DNA from: an archaeon BMS3Bbin15
Lineage (GTDB): Archaea; Hydrothermarchaeota; Hydrothermarchaeia; Hydrothermarchaeales; BMS3B
Direction of reading: 5' to 3'
Length of the DNA stretch: 41,973 nucleotides
Assembly: GCA_002897955.1 (NCBI GenBank)
Contig: BDTY01000114.1
Span: 1-41,973, forward strand
In this document: in pieces, positions 30,114 to 39,500 of the stretch
Position numbering within the stretch: position 1 is the stretch's first letter
Layout of the letters: each line of letters opens with the position of its first letter
Notes under the pieces: generated by a model
What the model was told of the DNA's origin: nothing
The model's input: only the letters and a program-made list of their open reading frames with translations
The model's database searches: none
Made by a program: the position numbers and the translations under genes

Positions 30114-30974
30114 ATGGACTTCAGCATTAATTTCAATGGCGACCTTGAAATAGAGAAAGCAGGGAGAAGAGCAGCCGAAGCCGAAAAGCTGGGTTTCAGC
30201 CATATCTGGGTGGGTGAGAGCAGAGCACTAATCCATCCTTTTCCTATTCTTACCGCTCTTACATCGGCCACATATAAGGTAACCATGGGCACAGGAATAA
30301 TATCAGCCCTTGGAAACAGGTGCTTTCATATAACCAAAGCCTTTCTTACACTGAAGGAAATATATGGAGAGCGCTTCATAGCAGGAATTGCACCCGGAGA
30401 TGTTCATGGTCTCAGAGTTGAGTGTATAGCGACAAAGCCTGTAATGAAAAGGCTGGAGTACTGTATTTCAAAAATAAAGGGAACCGTACCTGTATACATA
30501 GGAGCTTCTGGTCCGAAATTGATAGAGCTTGCAAGTGTCAGGGCAGAAGGCATAATACTCAACTATATCAATCCAGAATATTTAAAGTGGGCTTTAAAAC
30601 ACAGAAAGAAGAGAGTTTATACTGTTGCCATAGCACCTGCACTAATTTTACCTGACAGTAAAAATGAGAGTGAACTGCTCTATGCAGCAGGTGTTGTGGC
30701 AGCCGGTGCCAATCAGACCTTTCTGGAAGAACATGGAATCTATGAGGAGGCCTTTGAAGTAAGAAAAAAAGTTATAAGAAATAATTTCAAAGCTCTTAAA
30801 GAGCATAAGGATTTTCTTCTTGAAAACTTTACCCTTTCAGGAACCTATGAAGAAGTTTTTAAAAAGATTAAAGAGATTGAGAAGCTTGGCATTGACCAGA
30901 TAATTCTCGGCTCTCCTTTCAACAAATCAGAAAAATTTAGAGAAGTAGAAAATATTATAAGAGCCTTAAAGTAA
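30114..30974 (+). CDS. Mer-like F420-dependent oxidoreductase, paralogue 2
   Basis: This 286-residue LLM-fold protein follows paralogue 1 by one base. It shows AEKLGFSHIWVGESRALIHP, RFIAGIAPGDVHGLRVE, VPVYIGASGPKLIELASVRA and IDQIILGSPFNKSEKF, the last matching the Mer C-terminal VGSPIGP motif. IYIGASGPK resembles the Mer FYMGAQGP segment more closely than paralogue 1 does. It is shorter than usual Mer (about 320-330) because the middle insertion is reduced. Either both subunits form a heteromeric reductase or only one is the real Mer; sequence alone does not decide. It is co-transcribed with mqnD, 19 bases downstream. Confidence 0.85.
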   Translation: MDFSINFNGDLEIEKAGRRAAEAEKLGFSHIWVGESRALIHPFPILTALTSATYKVTMGTGIISALGNRCFHITKAFLTLKEIYGERFIAGIAPGDVHGLRVECIATKPVMKRLEYCISKIKGTVPVYIGASGPKLIELASVRAEGIILNYINPEYLKWALKHRKKRVYTVAIAPALILPDSKNESELLYAAGVVAAGANQTFLEEHGIYEEAFEVRKKVIRNNFKALKEHKDFLLENFTLSGTYEEVFKKIKEIEKLGIDQIILGSPFNKSEKFREVENIIRALK

Positions 30975-30993
30975 AACATAAGAAGGTGAAAAC

Positions 30994-31815
30994 ATGCTTA
31001 TTAAAGTTGCGCATTCCCCGGACCCAGATGATGCATTCATGTTCTATGCTCTCAAGATGAAGAAGTTTCCCACGCCTAACTATGAGTTTGAGGATATCCT
31101 TGGAGATATTGAAACTCTCAATAGAGAAGCTATGAAAGAAAGCTATGAGGTTACTGCAATATCAATACATGCCTATCCATATATTTCTGATAAATATGCC
31201 CTCCTGAATACAGGAGCAAGCATGGGCTTAAAATATGGCCCCATTATTATTGCAAATAAGAAACTTGACAGCCTCAAGGGTAAGAGAATAGCTGTACCAG
31301 GGAAGCTTACATCTGCCTATTTAGCTTTAAAGCTCTACGAGAATAATTTTGAAGAGGTAATAATGAGATTTGATGAGATTATAGAAGCTGTTTCTTCGGG
31401 GAAGGTGGATTGTGGCTTGATAATCCACGAAGGACAGGTAACATTTGAAGATATGGGGCTGAAAAAGATTGTGGACCTTGGCGAGTGGTGGTATGAAGAA
31501 ACTTCATTGCCTCTACCTCTTGGTGGAAATGTTATAAAACGCAGTCTGGGAGAAAAAGTAATAAGTGAAGTCTCAGGTTATCTGAAGAAGAGTATTGAGT
31601 ATGCTATGGAGAATGAGGAAGAAGCCCTGAAATATGCCTTTCAATTTGGACGAGGGCTTGATTCAGAGAAGAATAAAAAGTTTGTAAGGATGTATGTCAA
31701 CAGCTACACTATAGACTACGGAGAAGATGGAAGGACTGCTGTGAAGCTTCTGCTGAAGAAAGGCTATGAGGCAGGGATTATTGATAGATATTCTGAGCCC
31801 GAATTTATTGAATGA
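30994..31815 (+). CDS. mqnD: 1,4-dihydroxy-6-naphthoate synthase (MqnD, futalosine menaquinone pathway)
   Basis: MqnD converts cyclic de-hypoxanthine futalosine to 1,4-dihydroxy-6-naphthoate in menaquinone synthesis. The 273-residue periplasmic-binding-like protein shows VAHSPDPDDAFMFYAL at the N-terminus, AISIHAYPYISDKYALL, ASMGLKYGPII, GLIIHEGQVTFEDMGL and LPLPLGGNVIKRSLG, all MqnD signatures. It is preceded by AGAAGGTG and a short gap after the Mer-like pair. The other mqn genes are not in the window. It implies a menaquinone-type quinone rather than methanophenazine alone. Confidence 0.95.
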   Translation: MLIKVAHSPDPDDAFMFYALKMKKFPTPNYEFEDILGDIETLNREAMKESYEVTAISIHAYPYISDKYALLNTGASMGLKYGPIIIANKKLDSLKGKRIAVPGKLTSAYLALKLYENNFEEVIMRFDEIIEAVSSGKVDCGLIIHEGQVTFEDMGLKKIVDLGEWWYEETSLPLPLGGNVIKRSLGEKVISEVSGYLKKSIEYAMENEEEALKYAFQFGRGLDSEKNKKFVRMYVNSYTIDYGEDGRTAVKLLLKKGYEAGIIDRYSEPEFIE

Positions 31816-31826
31816 AAGGGTAATAG

Positions 31827-33236
31827 TTATTTTTTGATATATACTGGAAGCTTTACCTGTTCATACTTGGAAATATCAATCGGATATTTACCTGTCAGGC
31901 ACCCTGTACAGAGATTGCTATCCTCCATGCCAATAGCTTCAATAAGATTTTCAATAGAAAGATAACTGAGAGAATCTGCACCGATCTCTTCTCTTATCTC
32001 CTCAACTGTCTTATTGTTGGCTATTAACTCCTCATTGGTGGGCATGTTTATACCAAGGTTGCATCTTGATTTTATGGGCGGGCAGCCAACACGCATATGA
32101 ACTTCCTTTGCCCCGGCTCCCTTCAAAAGTTTTATAATCCTGCTTGAAGTTGTCCCTCTGACTATACTATCGTCAAAGAGAACAATTTTTTTCCCCTTTA
32201 CCTCCCCTGCAATAGGATTCAGCTTGAGCTTGACAGCAAGCTCCCTTGCCTTCTGCTCAGGCAGAATAAAAGTTCTTCCGACATAACGGTTTCTTATAAG
32301 CGTTTCTCTGTAAGGTATTTTTGAAGCTCTGGAATAGCCCAGAGCAGATGGTATGGCAGAGTCAGGAATAGGTGATACAACATCTGCCTCAATATCATCA
32401 TTCAAACCAATAAACTCGCCTATCTTCTCTCTGACTTTGTAAACAGGAATATCATTGAGAACCGAATCGGGCCTTGCAAAATAAACATACTCAAACATGC
32501 AATAAGCCTTTTTCGGAAGTTTTATAACCCTGTGAGAATTCAAACTGCAATGACTATTTATTTCAAGAATTTCACCTGGCTTGATATTCTTCACATACCT
32601 GGCCCCAACCACATCCAGAGCGACAGTCTCAGAAGCAACAATATAGCCCTTCCCATCAAGATTGCCAAGTACAAGAGGTCTTATTCCGAGAGGGTCCCTC
32701 ACAGCATAGATTGCATCGTCAGTAAGAATAACAAGAGAGTAAGAACCCACAAGTTTCTTCATAACCTCCGCAATACTCTCAACAAAATCCTTCCCCTTTA
32801 GATGCTCTCTGATTATAAGATGGGCAATAATCTCTGTATCGCTTGTTGAGACAAAAATCGAGCCACTGGCTTTAAGGGCATGCCTGAGTTCTTCAGCATT
32901 CACAATATTGCCATTATGGCCTATAGCAAGAGTACCGCTGGAATGACGGACAACAAAAGGCTGAGCATTCTCTATTTGTGATGCTCCCATGGTTGAGTAC
33001 CGTACATGCCCTATACCTGCATTCCCATCAAGAGAATCAAGAGAATCAAAAGTGAATATTTCATTCACAAGGCCCATGCCTTTCTCATAAAAAAAATCAC
33101 TCTTTTTTCGTGTTACTATGCCAGTTGACTCCTGACCACGGTGTTGAAGAGATAATAAGGAATAGTATATTGAATAAGAAGCTTTCTTAAGGTTATCCTT
33201 AAAGCATACCCCTACTACACCACATTTATCTTTCAA
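31827..33236 (-). CDS. purF: amidophosphoribosyltransferase (PurF)
   Basis: PurF makes 5-phosphoribosylamine from PRPP and glutamine, the first step of purine synthesis. The favoured start is TTG at 33236, six bases after GAGGT, giving MKDKCGVVGV. Removal of the short propeptide would expose Cys 5 as N-terminal nucleophile. The Ntn glutaminase domain has HRGQESTGIV and GHNGNIVNAEEL. The phosphoribosyltransferase domain has the PRPP loop VLFDDSIVRGTTS. NLCTGCLTGKYP near the C-terminus suggests the Fe-S cluster type. The longer frame from 33293 would run into the L37e gene. It follows L37e by 13 bases on the same strand. Confidence 0.96.
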   Translation of the reverse strand: MKDKCGVVGVCFKDNLKKASYSIYYSLLSLQHRGQESTGIVTRKKSDFFYEKGMGLVNEIFTFDSLDSLDGNAGIGHVRYSTMGASQIENAQPFVVRHSSGTLAIGHNGNIVNAEELRHALKASGSIFVSTSDTEIIAHLIIREHLKGKDFVESIAEVMKKLVGSYSLVILTDDAIYAVRDPLGIRPLVLGNLDGKGYIVASETVALDVVGARYVKNIKPGEILEINSHCSLNSHRVIKLPKKAYCMFEYVYFARPDSVLNDIPVYKVREKIGEFIGLNDDIEADVVSPIPDSAIPSALGYSRASKIPYRETLIRNRYVGRTFILPEQKARELAVKLKLNPIAGEVKGKKIVLFDDSIVRGTTSSRIIKLLKGAGAKEVHMRVGCPPIKSRCNLGINMPTNEELIANNKTVEEIREEIGADSLSYLSIENLIEAIGMEDSNLCTGCLTGKYPIDISKYEQVKLPVYIKK

Positions 33237-33249
33237 AAATATACCTCGA

Positions 33250-33435
33250 CTATACAAGCCTCTGTTTATTAACTTTTTTATTCTGCCAGGCAAATCTCCT
33301 TATTCTCTTGCTGTTTCCAAAACCACAGGCTGCACATACTTTCTTTTTCGCGTGGAAGGAATTCCTACCGCATCTCCTGCAGCGGATATGAAGTCTCTTG
33401 TTTCTCTTGCCCATCGATGGCGTACCTTTACTCAT
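33250..33435 (-). CDS. rpl37e: 50S ribosomal protein L37e
   Basis: This 61-residue zinc-ribbon protein of the large subunit starts [19 protein letters not shown], with CxxC pairs at residues 19/22 and 34/37, and [17 protein letters not shown] as the basic RNA-binding tail. Length and motif match L37e. GAGGTG lies 6 bases before the ATG. It is the first gene of a unit with purF, and divergent from hisI with about 90 bases between starts. Confidence 0.97.
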   Translation of the reverse strand: MSKGTPSMGKRNKRLHIRCRRCGRNSFHAKKKVCAACGFGNSKRIRRFAWQNKKVNKQRLV

Positions 33436-33526
33436 AATCGCACCTCAGTTTTTAAATAAACTTTCGACCTCAGCCCGAAGCTTACCGTTACCAAAGGTTT
33501 TTATTCTCCAGAGCCAAAATTTAGTT

Positions 33527-33943
33527 ATGAATGAATTTATAGACAGAGTTAAATTCAGAGTTAATATGGCGGGTGAAGCTCTGGCTATTGCAGTCGTTCA
33601 GGATTACAGAACTCTGGAAGTTCTCATGGTGGCCTTCATGAACAGAAATGCCCTTGAAAAAACACTTGAAACAGAAAAAATGACTTATTTCTCAACATCA
33701 AGAAAAAAAATATGGATTAAAGGAGAAACCTCTGGCAACTTTCAGAAGGTTAAAGAGGTTAAAATAGACTGTGACGGTGATGCTCTTCTCTTTAAAGTGG
33801 AACAGAAGAGAGCAGCCTGCCATAAGGGATATTACTCCTGTTTCTTCAGAACCTATGACAATGAAAAGGTTAAACTGACAGGTGAAAGAATTTTCGATGC
33901 TAAAAAAGTTTATGGAGATAAAAATGACAGTAATTGTACCTGA
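33527..33943 (+). CDS. hisI: phosphoribosyl-AMP cyclohydrolase (HisI)
   Basis: HisI opens the adenine ring of phosphoribosyl-AMP, step 3 of histidine synthesis. The 138-residue protein shows VVQDYRTLEVLMVAFMNRNA, FSTSRKKIWIKGETSGN and the metal-binding core DCDGDALLF plus ACHKGYYSCFFRT. It is monofunctional, without the HisE domain, as is usual in archaea. ATG 33527 was chosen because the family begins about here and TATA-like TTTTTATT lies about 27 bases upstream. The frame continues upstream into the L37e gene without meaning. It overlaps the PIN ATPase gene by 20 bases. No other his gene is in the window. Confidence 0.96.
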   Translation: MNEFIDRVKFRVNMAGEALAIAVVQDYRTLEVLMVAFMNRNALEKTLETEKMTYFSTSRKKIWIKGETSGNFQKVKEVKIDCDGDALLFKVEQKRAACHKGYYSCFFRTYDNEKVKLTGERIFDAKKVYGDKNDSNCT

Positions 33944-35744
33944 TACTTCTATAATTGTAGATGGCAGGCTATCATGGCTTGTTGAAAGTGGCGAGTATGA
34001 AAGTCCCAGATTGTTAATACCTGAGGCTGCTGTAGCTGAGATAGAGCACATGGCAAATCAGGGCAGAGCCTCCGGCTTCACGGGCCTGGAAGAGCTGAAG
34101 AAGCTCAGAAAGATGTGTTCGGAGGGGCTTGTTGATATCGAATTTTTTGGCAGGAGACCAGAAACGGATGAAATCCATGATATCGATGCTATTATAAGGG
34201 AGTCTGCTCCGGAAGTCAATGGCATTCTTGTAACCGGTGATAAAGTTCAGGCTTCCATAGCAAAGGCTAAAGGTATTGATGTTATTCTACTCAGACCCAT
34301 TCTGGAAGAAAATAGAATACCGAGAATTTATGACTACTTTGACGAGAACACAATGAGTGTTCATCTCAAGGAAAAAGTTGTTCCTCTTGCCAAGAGAGGT
34401 AAGCCAGGGGATTTCAAGCTTGTGAAAATAAGCGAAACTCCCCTGACATATAGAGATATCTCAACCATGGCAAGGGAGATAATAGAGTTTGCAAAGCAGG
34501 ATAGTGATAGTTTTATTGAGATTGAAAGACAGGGTGCCACTGTCGTTCAGTTGAGGCAGATTAGAATAGCAATTGCAAGGCCTCCATTCAGCGACGGATA
34601 TGAAATAACTGCAGTAACAGCAGTTGCAGAGGTGACTCTGGAAGACTACAGTCTGAGTCAGGAACTTATAGAGAGGCTTCGCTCCAGAGCCGAAGGTGTT
34701 CTTGTGGCTGGACCTCCAGGTGCAGGAAAGAGTACCTTCTCTCAGGCTCTTGCCGAGTTCTACAGAGAACAGGGAAAAATAGTCAAGACAATGGAATCAC
34801 CACGAGATTTAATTGTAAGTGATGAAATAACCCAGTATGCTCCTCTTGAAGGAGACATGGAGAAGACAGCAGATATACTCCTTCTTGTAAGACCTGATTA
34901 TACAATATATGATGAAGTTCGTAAAACCCGTGACTTCAGAATTTTTGCTGATATGCGCCTTGCTGGTGTGGGAATGGTGGGAGTTACACATGCCACAAAA
35001 GCTATAGACGCTGTGCAGAGGATGATAGGCAGGGTAGAACTTGGAATGATTCCCCAGATTGCAGATACAATAATATTCATAAAAGATGGTCAGGTGGACA
35101 CAGTTTATAAGGTAAAGCTCAGTGTTAAGGTACCCTCCGGAATGATTGAGGCTGATTTAGCCAGACCTATGATTGAAGTTAAAAACTTTGAGAGCGATAC
35201 CACCGAATATGAGATATATACCTTCGGGGAGGAAACTGTTGTTATGCCTGTAACCGAACTGGAACTGGAACAGAAAACAACAACACCTGTTGAGAAGCTT
35301 GCCAGAGAAAAGGTAATTCAGGAGATAAAGAAAAGTCTGCCAAAAGCAGAATTTGATGCTGAGTTTAAAGGAAACACATGTATTCTCTGGGTGGAAGAGC
35401 GCTACCTTCCCAAGATAATAGGTAGAAAAGGAAAAAATATAGATTTGCTGGAGAAAAAGCTTGGAATAAGAATAGATGTCAGAAATCTTAACAAGATTTC
35501 CAGGAAAGACGAAACAAAAGACAGACTGGATGTCGAGATAGTAGAAACTAAGAATTATTTGACTCTTGTCTTCAACAAGGCCCATGCTGGAAAGATGGTC
35601 AAAGTATATGGGAATGATAAATATTTCTTCACAGCCACAATCTCAAGAAAAGGAGAGATAAAAATAGGCAAGAAAACCGAACTGGGTGAAGCTGTTAAAA
35701 AGACTATTGAATCAGAAGGAGAGATTTATGCACAGGAAGTTTGA
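33924..35744 (+). CDS. PIN domain-PilT-type ATPase-KH domain protein
   Basis: This 606-residue archaeal protein combines an N-terminal PIN nuclease fold (VIVPDTSIIVDGRLS, with acidic residues around Asp 6), a secretion-type ATPase with Walker A AGPPGAGKSTFSQAL (about 269-283) and GHxxR-like VTHATKAIDAVQRMIGR, and a C-terminal KH-like RNA-binding region YLPKIIGRKGKNIDLLEKKL. The family is widespread in archaea and uncharacterised, but the domain set suggests ATP-driven RNA handling. ATG 33924 is preceded by GGAG and overlaps the hisI end. Three other in-frame ATGs lie within 42 bases upstream. The stop lies about 55 bases before repeat element copy 2. Confidence 0.9.
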   Translation: MTVIVPDTSIIVDGRLSWLVESGEYESPRLLIPEAAVAEIEHMANQGRASGFTGLEELKKLRKMCSEGLVDIEFFGRRPETDEIHDIDAIIRESAPEVNGILVTGDKVQASIAKAKGIDVILLRPILEENRIPRIYDYFDENTMSVHLKEKVVPLAKRGKPGDFKLVKISETPLTYRDISTMAREIIEFAKQDSDSFIEIERQGATVVQLRQIRIAIARPPFSDGYEITAVTAVAEVTLEDYSLSQELIERLRSRAEGVLVAGPPGAGKSTFSQALAEFYREQGKIVKTMESPRDLIVSDEITQYAPLEGDMEKTADILLLVRPDYTIYDEVRKTRDFRIFADMRLAGVGMVGVTHATKAIDAVQRMIGRVELGMIPQIADTIIFIKDGQVDTVYKVKLSVKVPSGMIEADLARPMIEVKNFESDTTEYEIYTFGEETVVMPVTELELEQKTTTPVEKLAREKVIQEIKKSLPKAEFDAEFKGNTCILWVEERYLPKIIGRKGKNIDLLEKKLGIRIDVRNLNKISRKDETKDRLDVEIVETKNYLTLVFNKAHAGKMVKVYGNDKYFFTATISRKGEIKIGKKTELGEAVKKTIESEGEIYAQEV

Positions 35745-35801
35745 GAACTTTTCTCTCGTTAGCCAGCTATTAAAAGTCAACATCCAAATTAAGGTGAGAG
35801 T

Positions 35802-36223
35802 GTCAATCACCACCCGTTAAAACGGGTGGCTTGTCTCGTGAGAGACAAGGGTAACAGGTTGATTAGGAGGCATTGAAGAATGCAGCAGTTATTGGTAGAG
35901 TTCAAGAACACATCAGAGGATGCTCCTCAAGTCCCCTGCTCTGTAAGTGAGGTATTAAACAGAGAGGAAACTCTCAGTGTGCCCTACAAAGTACTGACTG
36001 ATAACAGCTCCGATGAGGACTTACACTCTGGCAAGAGTGGACAGGACTTGCGAGTCCCTGTCATAAACATGCATAAGAAACCGTGTTTACCTGATAGTGC
36101 GAGAAACAATGAGCAGGTTGAGATACTTACTGGTTTGGATTGGATTAAAATTATAATTTTTAAAGAGGTGAAAAGGGCAATTCCTCAACCCATTGAAATA
36201 GGTGGTCTCATTGCCCGAATATT
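35802..36223 (+). mobile_element. IS200/IS605-derived, palindrome-bracketed element, copy 2
   Basis: This 422-bp element matches copy 1. Bases 35802-35983 are identical to 1751-1932 without a mismatch (182 bp), including both left-end hairpins (35810-35829, 35830-35849) and the AGGAGG (35865-35870). The remainder is diverged, with in-frame indels. The right-end hairpin keeps an outer stem GGGCAAT/ATTGCCC (36175-36181, 36210-36216), but its inner stem has lost two pairs relative to copy 1 (CAACCCA against TAGGTGG). It ends at the glyA start codon. The left flank shares only GAG with copy 1, so the left boundary at GTCAATC is well defined. Confidence 0.75.
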
Positions 36224-36227
36224 ATGA
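35880..36227 (+). CDS. element-encoded ORF, translationally coupled to glyA
   Basis: This 115-residue ORF is the paralogue of the one at 1829-2191. It starts [20 protein letters not shown] after AGGAGG and ends in TGA overlapping the glyA ATG as ATGA (36224-36227). Both indels against copy 1 keep the frame. Shared blocks after the identical N-terminus include NSS-EDL, SGKS-QDLRVP, NMHKKP and ARNNEQV. No domain or membrane helix is recognised. The C-terminal residues are encoded by the right-end hairpin and so differ between copies. It may be a TnpB remnant or a leader ORF. Confidence 0.45.
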   Translation: MQQLLVEFKNTSEDAPQVPCSVSEVLNREETLSVPYKVLTDNSSDEDLHSGKSGQDLRVPVINMHKKPCLPDSARNNEQVEILTGLDWIKIIIFKEVKRAIPQPIEIGGLIARIL

Positions 36228-37501
36228 ACAGAGACAGTGCTTTCAGAGTAAGAGAGATTTTGGAAGAACATCACAGATGGTTTTCAGAGAGTTTGCCAAT
36301 GATTGCCAGTGAGAATATTACCTCTCTTCTGGTAAGAGAAGTGTGTGCCAGCGACTTTTCTCATAGATATGCAGAGGGACCGCCTGGCAGACGCTTCTAT
36401 CAGGGATGTAAATATATAGATGAAATTGAATTTCTCACAATTGACCTTGCAAAGAAGCTTTTTGAGGCAGAATATGCCAATGTTCAGCCAATTTCTGGCA
36501 CTATAGCTAATCTGGCCTGTTTTGATTCTATTGCAAAACCAGGAGATACCATGATATCCCTTAATGTACCTCATGGTGGTCATATATCACATTCTGAAAT
36601 AAGTGCCGCTGGTGTTAGAGGCTTAAAAGTGAAAACTTTTCCATTTGATGTAGATGAGATGAATATAGATATTGACAGGGCTGAAAAGAAGATAAGAGAG
36701 ATTAAACCGAAAATAGTTCTTTTCGGTGCAAGTATATTTTTATTCCCTCACCCTGTTAAGGAACTATATGATGCCTGCAGGGAGAGCGGAGCAACAATAA
36801 TGTATGATGCTGCCCATGTTCTGGGTCTGATTGCAGGTAAGAAATTCCAGCAGCCCTTTAAAGAGGGTGTGGATGTTATGTCAGCTTCGAGACACAAGAC
36901 CTTCCCGGGACCTCAGGGTGGCGTAATTCTGGCAAAGGAAAAGTTTGGGAAGAAGATTTCAAAGGCAGTTTTCCCCGGTCTTGTGAGTAACCACCATCTT
37001 CACCACATGGCAGGCTTTGCCGTGGCTTTATCGGAAATGCTTGAATATGGAGAAGCCTATGCCAGTCAGATAGTCAGAAATTCCAAAGCTCTTGCCCAGG
37101 CTCTTTACGACTCTGGTTTCAAAGTCCTCTGTGAACATAAAGGTTTTACTGAGAGTCATCAGGTGGTTGTGGACATTTCTGATAATGGTGGAGGCACATG
37201 GGTTGCTGAAAATCTTGAAAAAGCAAATATAATACTCAACAAAAACCTTTTACCCTGGGATGATATAAACAACAGTGCGAATCCAAGTGGTATAAGACTC
37301 GGTACACAGGAATTGACAAGACTTGGAATGAAAGAGGGTGACATGCAGGACATCGCAAAATTAATAAAGAAGGTTGTCATAGATAGGCAGACACCCGAAA
37401 GAGTTAAAAAGGAAGTTGGAGAACTAAGGAAAGAGTTTAATAAAGTTCACTACAGCTTTGATGGAAAAGCTGATGCTTACAGTTATATAAGATTCTTTTA
37501 G
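36224..37501 (+). CDS. glyA: serine hydroxymethyltransferase
   Basis: This PLP enzyme interconverts serine and glycine with transfer of a C1 unit to tetrahydromethanopterin or folate. The 425-residue protein has the archaeal form: [20 protein letters not shown] at the N-terminus, [49 protein letters not shown] and the PLP lysine in [14 protein letters not shown]. The C-terminus is shorter than the bacterial one. No ribosome binding site lies between the element hairpin and this ATG, so expression may depend on the coupled ORF ahead of it or on promoter-like AT-rich DNA inside the element (36147-36163). Confidence 0.97.
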   Translation: MNRDSAFRVREILEEHHRWFSESLPMIASENITSLLVREVCASDFSHRYAEGPPGRRFYQGCKYIDEIEFLTIDLAKKLFEAEYANVQPISGTIANLACFDSIAKPGDTMISLNVPHGGHISHSEISAAGVRGLKVKTFPFDVDEMNIDIDRAEKKIREIKPKIVLFGASIFLFPHPVKELYDACRESGATIMYDAAHVLGLIAGKKFQQPFKEGVDVMSASRHKTFPGPQGGVILAKEKFGKKISKAVFPGLVSNHHLHHMAGFAVALSEMLEYGEAYASQIVRNSKALAQALYDSGFKVLCEHKGFTESHQVVVDISDNGGGTWVAENLEKANIILNKNLLPWDDINNSANPSGIRLGTQELTRLGMKEGDMQDIAKLIKKVVIDRQTPERVKKEVGELRKEFNKVHYSFDGKADAYSYIRFF

Positions 37502-37584
37502 CTTGCTCACAAAACATATTAAGAAGTTCATAAAAATTACTTGAGCAGGCTCATCTTTTAGAATGCGACTCTGGAGAGTTTGAT

Positions 37585-38424
37585 ATGGAAGACAAGTTGG
37601 AAGAGCTGATCAGAGAAAGAGATAAGCTGGATATAAAAACAAGACAGCTTAAGAAGGAACTGACAAAGAACAGAAGGAAAATGAGGGAGTTCAATAAGAA
37701 AAGAAGAGATTTAATTGACGCCATAAGACAGAAAAACTCCCTGGCGAACAAGGCAAGAGCTCAGAGAGAGAAATACAAAGAAGAAATAAAAAAGCTGAAA
37801 GCTCAAAGAGAAGAGATAATTAACAGAATAAAGGAGATTCAGGCAAATTACGATAAAATTAGGGAGAAATCTCCAAAGGGTAACTTCAAGAGACTCCTCA
37901 AAGATAAAGAACGCCTTGAATGGAAGCTTCAGACCTCTGTTCTTAAGATAAAGAAGGAAGATGAGATTGTCAAGAAAATCGAGAGTCTTGAGAAGGAACT
38001 CTCCAGATTCAAGGACCTTATAAATATCTCAAAGAGACTTGACAAGGAAAGGCAGGCATCAAGAAAACTCAGAGAGGAAATAATAAAACTCTCCAATGAA
38101 TCCCAGAAACATCACGAAGAGTTCATATCTCATGTTGAGAAGATTAAAGAACTTGAAAAGAAAATTGATGAGATAAATGAGGAAAAGAAGGAGACAGGAT
38201 TATATCTCGATACCCTCAATGAAGAGATTGATAACCTTGTGGCACAGCTTAAACAGATGGACAGGAAGATTGTTGAGATAGAAACCGAAGCTGAGGTCAT
38301 ATATGAAGAAAAAACTGAGAAAGAACTTAGAGAAGAGGCAAAAGAAATATATGAAAAGTTCAGACATGGTGAAAAGCTTAACCTCGAAGATATCTATCTG
38401 CTCAGAAGGTTCAACTTTGTTTAA
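37585..38424 (+). CDS. archaeal coiled-coil protein (COG1340-like)
   Basis: This 279-residue protein is almost wholly charged coiled coil, from about residue 5 to 245, with heptad-like repeats (LEELIRERDKLDIKTRQLKK). The C-terminal part is a short globular segment ending GEKLNLEDIYLLRRFNFV. The family is common in archaea, sometimes compared with SMC-like or spindle proteins by low complexity only; function is unknown. It is 84 bases after glyA and preceded by a GGAG. A DUF373 gene follows 23 bases later on the same strand, as in many archaea. Confidence 0.85.
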   Translation: MEDKLEELIRERDKLDIKTRQLKKELTKNRRKMREFNKKRRDLIDAIRQKNSLANKARAQREKYKEEIKKLKAQREEIINRIKEIQANYDKIREKSPKGNFKRLLKDKERLEWKLQTSVLKIKKEDEIVKKIESLEKELSRFKDLINISKRLDKERQASRKLREEIIKLSNESQKHHEEFISHVEKIKELEKKIDEINEEKKETGLYLDTLNEEIDNLVAQLKQMDRKIVEIETEAEVIYEEKTEKELREEAKEIYEKFRHGEKLNLEDIYLLRRFNFV

Positions 38425-38447
38425 CCTTCTGGTATTATGGTGCGAAG

Positions 38448-39500
38448 ATGGAAGAGAGAATACTGGTAATATCAATTGATAGGGATGCAGATATTGCCGT
38501 AAAAATCGGATTGGACGGTCCCATAATCGGGAGGGAAGAAAATCTAAATGCAGCTGTTTCTCTGGGTCTGGCTGACCCGACTGAAACAGATACAAATACA
38601 ATCTTTGAAGCCATAAGGCTATATGACAACTACAAGGCTCTGAGAAAAAATGTTGAGGTTGTCACAGTTGTAGGCGACGAGATAGTCGGAGTTATTTCTG
38701 ATGAAAAGATTGCAAAGCAACTGGACTCGATAATTGAAAAATTCAAGCCCACAGGTGTGATTATAGTTACTGACGGTGCTGAAGACGAGTATATTCTGCC
38801 TATAATCCAGTCCAGAGTTCCTGTTATCTCTCTCAGCAGGGTGATAATGAAGCAGAGTGAAAATCTTGAAAGCACTTACTACCTGATTCTTGATTTTATG
38901 CGGGAAATTGTGAGTGACACAAAGCTTTCAAGACTGGTTCTGGGAATACCTGGGCTTGCTCTCATATTATACATGCTACTTGGCCCTCATAGCTGGAGAG
39001 TCATATTTGGAATTGCTGGATTTTTTCTGTTGATTAAAGGGTTTCAACTTGAAAGCTACTTTGAAAAAGGATATGAGGAGTTCAAAACTTCTTTTATTGC
39101 CGGAAAAATATCTTTCTTCACATACGCAGTCGCCATGATACTCACCGCCCTGGGATTGATAATGGGCAGGGCAGAAGCTCTCAATCAGGGGACCATGAGT
39201 AACATTGATTATCTCCCTTATTTTCTTACAGGAAGTATAGACTTTTTCATGTTTGCAGCTATAGTGGCAATAATAGGAAAGAGTATAGACGCTCTGGTTG
39301 AGGGTCTGCCGCTATATAAATATGGCGTACTGATTATTTTTGTAATTGCATTAAGACTTATCTTCTCTTCTGTAGCTCTATTCCTTGAAGACAAGCTGGC
39401 CAAAGATATATTTGCTCTGACCATAACCGTGGGGCTGGTATTAACAATAGTTGCTTTCATAGGAATAAAAGGAACAGGCAAGAAGGCTGAAATAACATGA
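38448..39500 (+). CDS. DUF373 membrane protein
   Basis: This 350-residue protein has an N-terminal soluble domain (1-145) starting MEERILVISIDRDADIAVKI, with VVGDEIVGVISDEKIAKQLD and VTDGAEDEYILPIIQSRVPV, followed by about five to six membrane helices (from about 165 to the end). The layout matches the archaeal DUF373 family. Function unknown; the N-terminal domain resembles a nucleotide- or ligand-binding Rossmann-like fold. Its stop overlaps the next gene as ATGA (39497-39500), which suggests co-translation with MTA phosphorylase. Confidence 0.88.
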   Translation: MEERILVISIDRDADIAVKIGLDGPIIGREENLNAAVSLGLADPTETDTNTIFEAIRLYDNYKALRKNVEVVTVVGDEIVGVISDEKIAKQLDSIIEKFKPTGVIIVTDGAEDEYILPIIQSRVPVISLSRVIMKQSENLESTYYLILDFMREIVSDTKLSRLVLGIPGLALILYMLLGPHSWRVIFGIAGFFLLIKGFQLESYFEKGYEEFKTSFIAGKISFFTYAVAMILTALGLIMGRAEALNQGTMSNIDYLPYFLTGSIDFFMFAAIVAIIGKSIDALVEGLPLYKYGVLIIFVIALRLIFSSVALFLEDKLAKDIFALTITVGLVLTIVAFIGIKGTGKKAEIT

